Of a stretch of 64,000 nucleotides of DNA, positions 26,501-34,839 are shown one piece after another. This stretch comes from Bacteroidales bacterium (GTDB lineage: Bacteria > Bacteroidota > Bacteroidia > Bacteroidales > UBA932). Below the pieces are notes generated by a model. It ran no database searches, was not told the DNA's origin, and was given only the letters and a program-made list of their open reading frames with translations. Where the stretch lies: NCBI GenBank assembly GCA_017453565.1, contig JAFTEQ010000056.1:1-64000 (forward strand), written 5' to 3'. Position numbers and translations under genes: made by a program. Position 1 is the stretch's first letter. The number at the start of each line of letters is the position of its first letter.

Positions 26501-28220
26501 CCGCTGGCTCTGCCGCGTTGTGCTTTCGAACCGCCTCAGCAGGCCCGTCCGCGGCCGTTTCAGCCTCTCCTTCAGCGGGAGCGGCCAGGCTTCCGAACAG
26601 CAGTCGCTGAGCGTACCCGCCAGAGGGAGCCTCAACCTGGACATCCCGGTGACCACCGCCGCTGCGGGTGAACTGGAACTCACGGCCCGCTTCGTTCCCG
26701 ACGAGCAGGCCCTTGCCTCCGACGGTATCCGCATCCGGGTGCCTGTCCAAAAGGCCGTCCAGACGCTTACGGAAGCCCACTCCGCCCTGCTGACCAGCGG
26801 CGCAGACCGCAGCCGGCTCGAAGCGGATCTTCGCGCCCGCTTTACCCTCAGTGACGGGAAAGACGCCCGCCTGAAGGAGATATCCATCATCGATATGATC
26901 CGGGAGGTCCTGCCCGAATGGATTGAACCCACGAGCGACAACGCCATCGCCCTGTCCAAAGCCCTGCTTGCGCAGGCCATCTGCCGGCGCCTCGGACACG
27001 AAGTCCGTTTCGACGGGGAGGCCGTGCTGCAGAAACTCCTTGCCTGTCGCTGCGAAGACGGGGGCTTCGCCTGGTTCGCGGGCATGAAATCCTCGCCCAT
27101 CATAACCGCCCTGGTGCTCGAACGCACGCAGGGGCTCGGGCTCTTCGATGCGGAGCCGGCGCTGCGTTATCTCGACAAATACATCACAGACAAGCAGCAG
27201 CGCCCCGTCTGGTTTGGCGGACTGAGCCTGGAGCAATATCTCTCCGTGCGGGCGCGCTACGCTTCCGTCCCCTTTATGGAGAAGACCGATGCCAACTTCA
27301 AAAAACAGGTCCGGGGCGCCCTGGTGCCCGCTAAAGCGCGGGGTCTGAACGGGATGCCGCTCGCCAAGGCGCGGCGCATCGCCACCCTCGACGCCCTGCT
27401 CTCCGATTCCGAAGGGCCGGCCCTCGCCCGGCGGCTCGGCATCAAACTGGGCGCCTCGGCCAAAATGCGCAAGTCGCTTCAGAAAGACCTCATTTCGCTC
27501 TTGCAATACGCCCAACCGCATCCTTCCGGCGGCGTCTACTATCCCAATGCCGTTATGCCATGGCGGGGTCTGCTGGAGAGCGAACTCTACGCCCACAGCC
27601 TCATCTGCACATTGCTGAGCCGCTTTGGACACGCTGAGGAGGCCGACGGCATCCGTCTCTGGATGATGGTGCAGAAAGAAACCCAGGAATGGAAAGCCGA
27701 TCCGGCCTGTCTCGAGGCCGTTGCCTCCGTCCTGGAAGGTTCCGACAAGGTCCTTTCCGCCCGGGTTCTCGCCCTCGAAAACGAAATCACGCTCCCCTTC
27801 TCCGACATCAAGGAAAGCGGCAACGGCTTCAGCCTGGCGCTTGTATCGGCGGAGCGGCTGGAGGGCAAGGACTACAAGGCGTTTGACGGCCCCCTGCATG
27901 TGGGCGACCGGATCCGGCTGCGCTGGCGTGTGCGGAGCGACGAGAACCGGAGTTTCGTCCGTCTCACCCTGCCCTTCGACGCCGGCCTGCGGCCCGAGGA
28001 ACAGCTTTCCGGCTACCGGTACGGCAATTACCGCAACGTGCTGCGCGAGCGCATCGAACGCTGGTACGAAGTCTGCCCGGAAGAGGACACCGTGGTGGAA
28101 GAACAGTTCTACGTGGTACGCGCGGGTTCGTTCCAGTGTCCGGTGCCCGTGGTGGAGTCGCTCTACGCAACGCATTACCGGGCCAACACGGGTGCCTGCC
28201 CGAGGAGGGAGATCCAATGA
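23571..28220 (+). CDS. Bacterial alpha-2-macroglobulin-like protein without thioester motif
   Basis: This 1549-aa exported protein has a signal peptide (LFLTILSCLLPGRCFAQ) and the macroglobulin-domain layout. A helical N-terminal region is followed by beta-sandwich domains (HFKALVWNG, KQVRVDDFVLPSYDL), the alpha-2-macroglobulin family domain (FANTLAWEPSLRSDGSGTVR), and an alpha/alpha-barrel region with GGFAWF near residue 1165. The CxEQ thioester motif is absent, so covalent trapping of proteases is unlikely; a structural or inhibitory role in the periplasm is inferred. It lies between folC and truB, and its stop overlaps the truB start. No penicillin-binding protein 1C gene, its usual partner in proteobacteria, is adjacent. 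Confidence 0.88.
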   Translation: MKRTLLFLTILSCLLPGRCFAQDDRGHELVKLWATFDKAQREDRPADQVAALEQIKREAKKGKLAWDYYDACEQMVYARVQTNWKLRDSLERQKNREIEESGFPIAVFYKRRVDPAADALKYVHEQEKALRAGRNPAFYRNDHLLGRFHKFRTVLEELIANDYEYALWSLFAEEELTQECGGRYPFDAFIFYGGKISRQYDRTQQKQALEQFCSRFKGKAAALLGREDLLELRFLELSRSQTARSDDFLALLEDCRRFEQDKAAFKGSEKQIADCCGKPALLMEQLNEKRLSARAEDGAVTLALQNIDKVSLRVLQDKKTCYETLLENPTKSFYKPDTLRLNLPALDDGEYTLVCSSGKVEERLDYKKYTLSLAWRENSDGPAVFVADFRTGEPLSEAEAELLKDGKVFRSSGRLKLDAFTTLPKDFAVAARQRGVSIRVRQGTRLSRSLSVPGYTAPDLSENPLARHALILTDRSAFTPDETVHFKALVWNGIRTLRAEGAGLPVQMTLTNAKGEELARQNLRTNEFGSVDGSFILKRGERNGYYTLSLSADGKPLARKQVRVDDFVLPSYDLVFDSDSPHYFPLEELRVGGTVQSYAGRPLSAATITYTVQRSGLPHAEGVLHPKTDGRFEIAFPVAGSAQNWDWYSLEVKVTDPTGEVQTFSKGISIRKRPEPEIRREYSFKDLEGNDPAVDVMAGQKPAWVVAELHGAGNVLLARRLLRLTPRGGTAAQEVVRFPYAASYPDAVTLNVFYFQNKRAYSHSVTRRRPVTAYELPLRFSRFLDTTKPGSDYEFTIETARNVECAVSIFDCSTERLMPNTWSHIRPSGIPAPSVSPRSSPGVDGSEGWGIPITTRSLGAVKMAKTDMVLAANATLESAVMDAASPAAGDEAAEDAAPDVPLRENFANTLAWEPSLRSDGSGTVRLRFRTADKLSSYWVQLFAHDKWMRNETLRACTMVTLPVQISLLEPQCLYEGDRWLCRVVLSNRLSRPVRGRFSLSFSGSGQASEQQSLSVPARGSLNLDIPVTTAAAGELELTARFVPDEQALASDGIRIRVPVQKAVQTLTEAHSALLTSGADRSRLEADLRARFTLSDGKDARLKEISIIDMIREVLPEWIEPTSDNAIALSKALLAQAICRRLGHEVRFDGEAVLQKLLACRCEDGGFAWFAGMKSSPIITALVLERTQGLGLFDAEPALRYLDKYITDKQQRPVWFGGLSLEQYLSVRARYASVPFMEKTDANFKKQVRGALVPAKARGLNGMPLAKARRIATLDALLSDSEGPALARRLGIKLGASAKMRKSLQKDLISLLQYAQPHPSGGVYYPNAVMPWRGLLESELYAHSLICTLLSRFGHAEEADGIRLWMMVQKETQEWKADPACLEAVASVLEGSDKVLSARVLALENEITLPFSDIKESGNGFSLALVSAERLEGKDYKAFDGPLHVGDRIRLRWRVRSDENRSFVRLTLPFDAGLRPEEQLSGYRYGNYRNVLRERIERWYEVCPEEDTVVEEQFYVVRAGSFQCPVPVVESLYATHYRANTGACPRREIQ

Positions 28221-29125
28221 ATCCGCTCGTCATCCGGCCCGGTCTGCGCCTTTCGCGCAGCATCGACGACTACCCCGACGGCCTGGTCCTGCCCATCGAC
28301 AAACCGTACCGCTGGACCTCGGCCGATGTCATCCGCAAAGTCAAATGGATGGCCATCAAGTGGTTCGGCAAGCGGAGCCTGAAGGTTGGCCATGCCGGCA
28401 CGCTCGACCCGCTGGCCACGGGCGTACTGATTGTCTGCATTGGGAAAGCCACACGGCTGGCCGAATCTTTCCAGGCTGAAGCCAAGCAATACCTTGCGGG
28501 CGTTACTTTCGGCGCCACCACCGCGTCATACGATCTGGAAAAGGAAATTGACTCGACCTTCCCCACTGACGGCGTGAATGAAGACAGCCTGCGACGGCTT
28601 CTGGAGCACTCGCTGGGCGAACAGGACCAGATTGCGCCGCTGTTCAGCGCCAAGTCGGTAGACGGAGTGCGCGTCTATGAGACCGCCCGCAAACTCTATC
28701 GGGCGGCCTTGCGGGAAGGTCGGGCGTTCGACCCGGGTGAGGCGGGGGACCTGCTCCGCGCAAGCCACATCACCCTCTACAAACTGGAACTGCTGCGCTT
28801 CAGGGCTGTTCCGGAGGGGGTAGTGCCCCCCTGCGATCCTCCCCACTGCGTGGGTCCCCTCCCTTTTCGGGAGCCAACGTCGCCTGAGGACACCACCCCC
28901 TCCGGACGGATCCACGTGGCGGACATTTCGGGCTACGCACTGCCGCAGGCCGACATCCGCATCGACTGTTCCAAAGGCACTTATATCCGGGCCCTCGCCC
29001 GAGACTGGGGTGAAGCCCTGGGATCCGGAGCATTCCTTCATTCGTTGCGGCGCACAAAAAACGGCCCCTTCCGCGTAGAAGAGGCCTTGAACATGGAGGA
29101 TATTCAAGCGCTGTTTCGACCATAA
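28217..29125 (+). CDS. truB: tRNA pseudouridine-55 synthase with an in-frame palindromic insert
   Basis: This 302-aa enzyme makes pseudouridine 55 in the T loop of tRNAs. The catalytic Asp is residue 64 in GHAGTLDPLATGVL; other motifs are YLAGVTFGATTASYDLE and the late IDCSKGTYIRALARDWG. Between KLELLRFRA and ADISGYALP the protein carries about 32 extra residues rich in Pro (PEGVVPPCDPPHC onward) that the family lacks. They correspond to the palindromic DNA segment at 28810-28906. The insert lies in the region before the conserved CSKGTYIR motif and would form an exposed loop. The ATG at 28217 overlaps the stop of the macroglobulin gene. Confidence 0.95.
   Translation: MNPLVIRPGLRLSRSIDDYPDGLVLPIDKPYRWTSADVIRKVKWMAIKWFGKRSLKVGHAGTLDPLATGVLIVCIGKATRLAESFQAEAKQYLAGVTFGATTASYDLEKEIDSTFPTDGVNEDSLRRLLEHSLGEQDQIAPLFSAKSVDGVRVYETARKLYRAALREGRAFDPGEAGDLLRASHITLYKLELLRFRAVPEGVVPPCDPPHCVGPLPFREPTSPEDTTPSGRIHVADISGYALPQADIRIDCSKGTYIRALARDWGEALGSGAFLHSLRRTKNGPFRVEEALNMEDIQALFRP
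28810..28906. repeat. Palindromic insertion-like segment within truB
   Basis: The 97-bp segment begins TCCGGAGGGGGTAGTG and ends CACCACCCCCTCCGGA, terminal inverted repeats matching at 15 of 16 positions. Inside are two further hairpins: CCCACTGCGTGGG, and TCCC/GGGA around TTTTC near 28859-28872. The whole segment is open in the truB frame and encodes a proline-rich peptide. No clear target duplication is seen. Confidence 0.75.
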
Positions 29126-30175
29126 TCAGCCGCGGCGCTTGTGATAGAGCTTTGCATAAGTCCCCTGATGGATGGGGACAAGGAAGGTTCCGAAACACTT
29201 CTTGAAATCGTTCAACCCTTTATATTTGCCACTTCTCAGATAGGCATAGGCCCCGCCTGTCTCAAAGAAACCGCTTTTGCCGAAACGCTCCCGCAACTGG
29301 CATATAATATTGAACAGTAGATACTTATTAACCCCAACCTCCAACTCATTCCTGGAATCGCCCCACCAATAGTAGGCTGTATTCTTATAGATGAGCACGG
29401 CTATGGCCGCCAGCACAAGACCGGAATCCCTTTCTTTCAGGAAGTAAACCTCACAGAATCCGGCGGGAATGAATTTATAGAAAATCGTTTCGTGATAAGA
29501 ATCCGCCTTGATACCGCCTCGGCAATGGGTCCGGGTGTAGGTTTCCTTGTGCAGACCGATGAACGTCCTGCAATCTTCCTCACAAGGGCGCGCCTTCACT
29601 ATCTCATACTTGCCTGAGGCCTCGATCTTACGGATGGCCTGCCGCGTAGTCTCCTCGCAATCGGCCAGCATCCTGTCATCGGGCTTCGACAGATCTACCA
29701 CGTAGGTATACCTGATTCTCGGCGAGAAACTGAGAAAGATGGCCGGGTTTGGAGCATCCCGATGCTCTATGGCCCACTGCGACAAAGGCGCCAGGTCCAT
29801 CGTGAAACGTTTGATGTGGTGATCCCAGATGTAGTCGTCGATATAAGCTTCATAACACGCTTTCACCTTCCGGAAATGCTTACCCGGAAGATTGTCCTTG
29901 ATCACGAAGCCCCACCTTGAAGTAAGGCTTTCCCTGAACCTCCAGAATTTCGGGAGGAAGGGGTGATTGTTGGTCCGGTGCAGTTGCTGCACCAGAAGAA
30001 TCTCGTCGTCATGGTCGCTGTCCACGATGGCAAAAGACAGGTTGGTGTAGGAAACATAGCGGTCCACGCCTATCTTCTCATAGAGGAAATAGGCCCAGCC
30101 CATTGAGTTGGCATACACGAATTCATCCCATTTCGCCGCATCCACCTGGGATTGCTGCCTGATTTCACAAGTCAT
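29126..30175 (-). CDS. FemAB/GNAT-type acyltransferase-like protein
   Basis: This 349-aa cytoplasmic protein looks like a FemAB-type or Acetyltransf_6 (PF13480) double-GNAT protein, a group that transfers acyl or aminoacyl groups to cell-wall or surface molecules. Supporting segments are YTYVVDLSKPDDRMLADCEETTRQAIRKIE (split here for its two halves: the DLSKPDD turn and the ETTRQAIRKIE helix), then ETYTRTHCRGG, FCEVYFLKERDSGLVLAAIAV and YYWWGDSRNE. The sequence is visibly less GC-rich than its neighbours. It starts 7 nt after the beta-helix gene stop and ends adjacent to the truB stop. It is likely the last gene of the GH105 operon. Substrate unknown. Confidence 0.65.
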   Translation of the reverse strand: MTCEIRQQSQVDAAKWDEFVYANSMGWAYFLYEKIGVDRYVSYTNLSFAIVDSDHDDEILLVQQLHRTNNHPFLPKFWRFRESLTSRWGFVIKDNLPGKHFRKVKACYEAYIDDYIWDHHIKRFTMDLAPLSQWAIEHRDAPNPAIFLSFSPRIRYTYVVDLSKPDDRMLADCEETTRQAIRKIEASGKYEIVKARPCEEDCRTFIGLHKETYTRTHCRGGIKADSYHETIFYKFIPAGFCEVYFLKERDSGLVLAAIAVLIYKNTAYYWWGDSRNELEVGVNKYLLFNIICQLRERFGKSGFFETGGAYAYLRSGKYKGLNDFKKCFGTFLVPIHQGTYAKLYHKRRG

Positions 30176-30182
30176 GGTTCAA

Positions 30183-32198
30183 TCACTCTCTGTTCGGATC
30201 AAACGATTCGGGGTTATCGGTAAGCACCAGTGCTTCATAGGCGTAGTCGCAGCCAATGGGCAGGCCCTTCAGCTGCAGGCGGTGACGGCCCGCTTCCAGT
30301 TGCCAGTCGTAGGTCATGGATTCCAGGTTGCCGCCCGGGGCGATCATGGTCCATGTAGGATACTTATAGTTCTGCTGGACGGACACGCCCTGCGTCTGGC
30401 CGTCCATGGACACTTCCAGCTGGGGTCGATAGCTCTTGCTTCCCTCTTTCCGGCTCTTTCCGTAAACCATCAGGTAGTACTGCCCTGCCCGGGGCACATC
30501 CAGGACCACTTCGCGGGTTTCGCCCGGAGCCAGGCTGAATCCGGGGGCATAGAGGGCGAAGTCACCCGGGCGCTCCGCATGCAGCGGCGGCACGTAGGAA
30601 GAAGTGGCATAGAGCGACACTGGACGCGAAAGGCCCTCCGGGGTACGCAGCAGGAACGCTCCGCGGTAATCGCGGCGCGCGTGCATCTTTTCGTCCAGGA
30701 AACGCACCGTGACGGAGTGGCCCGAAAGCGTGGCCTCAAACCAATCGAAGGCCTGGGGCTTCTCGATGCGCGTCCCCTCGGGCAGCGTCCCGGTGATGTC
30801 GATCACCACTGGCTCGCGCGAGCGCCCCACCGAAATGCGGGCCCTCGAAAGGGAGAAGGGAAGCGGCCGGCGCGGATAGCCAGGGTCGAGCTCCTGTTCG
30901 GGGAGCGTCAGCCCAAAACGGTTGTCCCATGCCTTGGAGGCCGGGGATTTTTCCAGGGCCTTGATCTTCTGGGAGCCAAAGAAACTGTTGTTCCAAGCCT
31001 CTAGCGCCAGATTCTCGCGCATCACGATTCCATTCCCGGGGCCCCAGAACAAATTATCATACACAAAACTGTGCGCTGTCTCCCCATGCCGTCCACCACC
31101 GGTCTTCACGGTCTGACCACACTGGCCATACTCGTCGCCCAGGCCGCTGAAGAGGTTGTCGAACACGTAGGACGGACCCACCATGCAGCCCTGCACCGAG
31201 ACGCCGCAGAATGCGCCCTCGAAGCGGTTGCCCCAGCAGCGGATCTCGCGCTGGCCGCCGTCGAGCTCGATGCAGTCGTCGTCGGCAAAGATCATGAAAT
31301 TGCCGCAGATGTCGGCGTCGCGGTTAAAGCCGCCGTCTGTATTGAAGTTGCCGGGACCCTCCACGGCGTCGTTCCAGCGGTGGGCATCGGAGCCCACGAA
31401 ATCGTTCCAACGGAGCACGGTGGAATGGTCGGGGCCGGCCACGATCACCGCCTGGGGGCCCTTGGGATGGGAATAGTACCAGGCGTTGGAGCGCGACACG
31501 GGGTCGTGCATATAGCAACGCTCCACCACTACCTCCGAGGCTCCCTTGTCTATGCGGATGGCCCCGTCGTAGTCGATGGCCCTGCCTTTTGCGTCGATGT
31601 AGCGGCCATTTCCGGGTCCAAAGCGCTTGTCGCCGGTGAGGCGGGTGTAGTTGGGTTTGCCCTCACGCCCCCAGCCGGCAATGTCGCAGCCCAGCACGCG
31701 CACACCCGCACTCTTCTCAATGAAGATCACATTCTGCGCCCCGCGGGCACCGCGCAGCGTCATGCCGTCCAGCAGCACATAGCGGGCGCCGCGCACAATG
31801 AACGTGGGCTCCGAGCTGGGGTTCTCCAGCACGGCACCGCCCTTCACGGTGTAGCGCACCCATCCGTCCGGACTCCCCTGCGCGTCGATCACACAGGGTG
31901 CGCGGAACGAGGCGGGGTCGATCTCTATCGTGCGGGCCACGGGGACGTTGCTCTTCCAGGTGCGGAAACTGCCGCTCTCTATCGTCTTTCCGGAGCGAAG
32001 GATACGCAATTCGTAGGCCGTGTCTTCCCGGAGCCCGGTGAGGCTTCCGCGGAAGAAGTCCGGCCGCTCCCAGGCGCCGCCCGCCTGGCGGAACTCCACC
32101 GTTTCGTCTCCCTTCCATCCTTCCTGGGGATAGACGGAGCAGGAATTAAAACTGGGACGCAGCAGCAGGCCGGCGAGCAAGGTAAAAAGCAGGGTCAT
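30183..32198 (-). CDS. Secreted right-handed beta-helix protein
   Basis: This 671-aa exported protein (signal MTLLFTLLAGLLLRPS) has an N-terminal fibronectin-like part with LTGLREDTAYELRILRSG. A long parallel beta-helix covers roughly residues 100-420, with segments such as YVLLDGMTLRGARGAQNV, VVVERCYMHDP, STVLRWNDFVG and DDCIELDGGQREIRCWGNRF. A C-terminal beta-sandwich follows (GQYYLMVYGKSRKEG, LEAGRHRLQLKG). The fold fits pectate-lyase or polygalacturonase-like enzymes, but I cannot point to a proven active site. It lies 15 nt after GH31 in the operon and probably acts on the same glycan. Confidence 0.78.
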   Translation of the reverse strand: MTLLFTLLAGLLLRPSFNSCSVYPQEGWKGDETVEFRQAGGAWERPDFFRGSLTGLREDTAYELRILRSGKTIESGSFRTWKSNVPVARTIEIDPASFRAPCVIDAQGSPDGWVRYTVKGGAVLENPSSEPTFIVRGARYVLLDGMTLRGARGAQNVIFIEKSAGVRVLGCDIAGWGREGKPNYTRLTGDKRFGPGNGRYIDAKGRAIDYDGAIRIDKGASEVVVERCYMHDPVSRSNAWYYSHPKGPQAVIVAGPDHSTVLRWNDFVGSDAHRWNDAVEGPGNFNTDGGFNRDADICGNFMIFADDDCIELDGGQREIRCWGNRFEGAFCGVSVQGCMVGPSYVFDNLFSGLGDEYGQCGQTVKTGGGRHGETAHSFVYDNLFWGPGNGIVMRENLALEAWNNSFFGSQKIKALEKSPASKAWDNRFGLTLPEQELDPGYPRRPLPFSLSRARISVGRSREPVVIDITGTLPEGTRIEKPQAFDWFEATLSGHSVTVRFLDEKMHARRDYRGAFLLRTPEGLSRPVSLYATSSYVPPLHAERPGDFALYAPGFSLAPGETREVVLDVPRAGQYYLMVYGKSRKEGSKSYRPQLEVSMDGQTQGVSVQQNYKYPTWTMIAPGGNLESMTYDWQLEAGRHRLQLKGLPIGCDYAYEALVLTDNPESFDPNRE

Positions 32199-32213
32199 AG
32201 GACTGATTACTTT

Positions 32214-34829
32214 TTATTGAGGTAATGGATAATCGGCAATCTGCGCTTTGAGACGCAGTTTGAAGGCCTCCCCGATCAGGGTCTCCTGCGGCAGGCCCGC
32301 AGCAAAGGCAGGCAGGTTCACGCGGAGGTCGGAGAGGAACTGGGGCAGGCGCGCAGGGTCCTCACGGATGAAGTTGGGGCACTGCGACACCTTGAGGTAG
32401 GCCCGTGGCAGCATTTTGTAGCGGTCACCCAGGCCCTGTTCCATCTTGTAGGGTTCCGACATCTGCCGGCAACGGGAGAACAGGCCCGGAAGGCCGTAGA
32501 GCGAGCCCTCCGGGTGTGCGGAATCGAGCACGAGTTCCACTTCCAGCAGACGGTCCACCGGGCAGTCGGACAGATACACGGTGGGGGCCAGGGTGAGGGC
32601 CTCGTAGGTCCACTGCCCCGCGGAGGGGAAGCGGCTGTAGGGAAGCTCCCTGCCGTTCACCCGCACAGAAAGCGGCACCGCGGTGCAAGGAAAACGCAAC
32701 TCGTAGGAACGCGTCGCAGGCGCTCCTTCATAGCTCCCCTGGCGGGGCTCTACCGTAAGGCGGATGGAGCCGCCGCTACGCTGCTGCCGCACCTGGGTGC
32801 GGGCAAAACGCTGCGGATACTGCTGGCTGTGGCCATCGTCCTCGTAGTAGGAAAGGCTGCCGTCGGCGCCGGGCACTGCGGTGAGCACCAGGGTGTCGCA
32901 CGGGGTTTGGAGCGAACGCACGTGGGCAGGATTCAGGGGCAGGATGGCCCCGGCACGCACGTACCAGGGATTCTCGTCCAGGGTGTACTGCAGCCGATGC
33001 ACTTCTCCGCCGCGGTGCAAGGCGCCAGTTGCCATATCGAACCAGTCGCTTCCCTGCGGGAACCAGACCGTCACATTGGACAGGCCGGTAGAAGGGTTGG
33101 CCGCAGACGACACGCAGGTAGCCAGGATGTCATCGCCCAGCATGTACTCCTGACGATAGTCATAGGCCTCGGGGGCCTCGGGCCAGTCGTAGTAGAGCGG
33201 ATGGCACATAGCCACGCCCGTGTCGTAATTAGCCCGCGCCGCGTTGTAGAGGTAAGGCACCAGCGCATAACGCAGGTGGAAGGCCTCCACCATCCGGAAG
33301 AGCTGTTCCGGGAAAAGCCAGGGATAGCGCTCTATGTTGGGGTGCTTGGTGGGATGGATCTTGAAGAGCGGAGTGAACACGCCAAACTGCAGCCAGCGCA
33401 GGTAGCGCTCGGGGTTGGTGTGTTCGCTGGCGCTGGCAAACATATGCCCGCCCAGATCGTGCCCCCAGTAACCGTAGTTCACATTGGCCGAGGTGGCGGT
33501 GAACTCGGGCTGATAGGCCAGGGTCTCCCAGGCAATGTAGGTATCGCCCGAAAAGCCCAGCGGATAGCGGTGCGAGCCCAGTCCGCCCCAGCGGTGGTAG
33601 AGGAAGGGACGCTCGCCGGGATGGTTCTCCCGGGCGTAATTGAAGAACACATGGTTGAGCCAGAAGGTGTTCGACAGGCCCGGAGTCCACTTGGAGAGGG
33701 ACCACTGCTGCCAGTCGAGCCACCAGAAGTCCACGCCGGCGCGCTCAAAGGGAGCCAGGACCGTCCGATAATAGCTCTGGGCCCACTTCTTTTCGTCGAT
33801 CTTGAAGGGAACCGGCTCTCCGGGCTTGTCCCAGCCATAGTCGCGACAGAACGCGGGGTACGCCTCCTCGTTAGGCTGGATGCCCGAGGCCGGGTGCAGG
33901 TTGAGCGCCACTTTGAGGTTCAGGCGGTGCATGTCCTGCAGGAAATGGTCCGGCGCCGGGAAGAGTTCCTTCTGCCAGGTATATCCCGTCCAGCCTATGG
34001 CCTGGCCAAACGAATCCTTGGGACTCTTGTATTGCGAGAGCGTCCAGGTTTCGTGCCAGTCCATATCCACGATGAGCACATCTACCGGGATATCCACCGA
34101 GCGAAGGCGCGAGATGATGTCGCGGAATTCGCTGTCGGAGTACTGCCAGTAACGGCTCCACCAGTAGCCGAACACGTAGCGGGGCGGCATGGGCGCGGCG
34201 CCGGAGACCCGGGCGTAGTCGCGCAGGGCGCCCCGGTAATCGTGCCCGTAGGCAAAGAGGTACCAGTCCTGGCGTTCGCCTGCGGGACGGCAGACCACCC
34301 ATTCCTGGCCGGGCGCGCCCTCCAGCAGATGGCGCTTGCTGTCATCTACAAGCGACCAGCCGTCGCGCGAGAGGATGCCCTTCTCCAGTTCGATGCCCTT
34401 GCCCAGTTCACGCCCGCGGGAGCGGTCCAGGGTACGGGCGGTACCCATGAGGTTGCCGCTGTCCGGGGAGCCGGGCGTCCAAACCACCTTCTTACCGTTC
34501 AGCAGGAACTCCACCCGGAGATTAGCCTCCGAGAAAGCGGTCCCGTCTGGCCGATAATCCAGGGTCAGAGCCTCGGTGCGGATACGCACCCGCCGGCCCG
34601 ATCGGCTCGCCTTGAACGCGGGAACGGGCAGGTCACGGTTCACGAAGGTGAGGCTGGCGCGGTCTTCGAAAATCCCGTCGGCACTCCACTCCATGCGAAC
34701 CAATTGCGGCGTGAGCACCGTGAACCGGGCATTTCCGGCAAGAACGACCGCCTTGTCGGATGCCCTGGGAGCAGCGACCGCCGCCAACGAAACGGTGACG
34801 GCGGTCGCGATGGTAAGGAGCCTCTTCAT
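32214..34829 (-). CDS. Glycoside hydrolase family 31
   Basis: This 871-aa exported enzyme (signal MKRLLTIATAVTVSLAAVAA) is a retaining alpha-glycosidase of family GH31. The nucleophile is Asp372 in FWWLDWQQWS and the acid/base is Asp429 in GFSGDTYIAWETL; VLIVDMDWHETW marks an earlier conserved strand. A further long C-terminal extension after the beta-sandwich (MSEPYKMEQGLGDRYKML onward) is not typical of the core family. Substrate may be alpha-glucoside, alpha-xyloside or alpha-galactoside and cannot be fixed. It follows the RraA-like gene by 10 nt in the catabolic operon. Confidence 0.93.
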   Translation of the reverse strand: MKRLLTIATAVTVSLAAVAAPRASDKAVVLAGNARFTVLTPQLVRMEWSADGIFEDRASLTFVNRDLPVPAFKASRSGRRVRIRTEALTLDYRPDGTAFSEANLRVEFLLNGKKVVWTPGSPDSGNLMGTARTLDRSRGRELGKGIELEKGILSRDGWSLVDDSKRHLLEGAPGQEWVVCRPAGERQDWYLFAYGHDYRGALRDYARVSGAAPMPPRYVFGYWWSRYWQYSDSEFRDIISRLRSVDIPVDVLIVDMDWHETWTLSQYKSPKDSFGQAIGWTGYTWQKELFPAPDHFLQDMHRLNLKVALNLHPASGIQPNEEAYPAFCRDYGWDKPGEPVPFKIDEKKWAQSYYRTVLAPFERAGVDFWWLDWQQWSLSKWTPGLSNTFWLNHVFFNYARENHPGERPFLYHRWGGLGSHRYPLGFSGDTYIAWETLAYQPEFTATSANVNYGYWGHDLGGHMFASASEHTNPERYLRWLQFGVFTPLFKIHPTKHPNIERYPWLFPEQLFRMVEAFHLRYALVPYLYNAARANYDTGVAMCHPLYYDWPEAPEAYDYRQEYMLGDDILATCVSSAANPSTGLSNVTVWFPQGSDWFDMATGALHRGGEVHRLQYTLDENPWYVRAGAILPLNPAHVRSLQTPCDTLVLTAVPGADGSLSYYEDDGHSQQYPQRFARTQVRQQRSGGSIRLTVEPRQGSYEGAPATRSYELRFPCTAVPLSVRVNGRELPYSRFPSAGQWTYEALTLAPTVYLSDCPVDRLLEVELVLDSAHPEGSLYGLPGLFSRCRQMSEPYKMEQGLGDRYKMLPRAYLKVSQCPNFIREDPARLPQFLSDLRVNLPAFAAGLPQETLIGEAFKLRLKAQIADYPLPQ

Positions 34830-34839
34830 GAGGAGAAGG

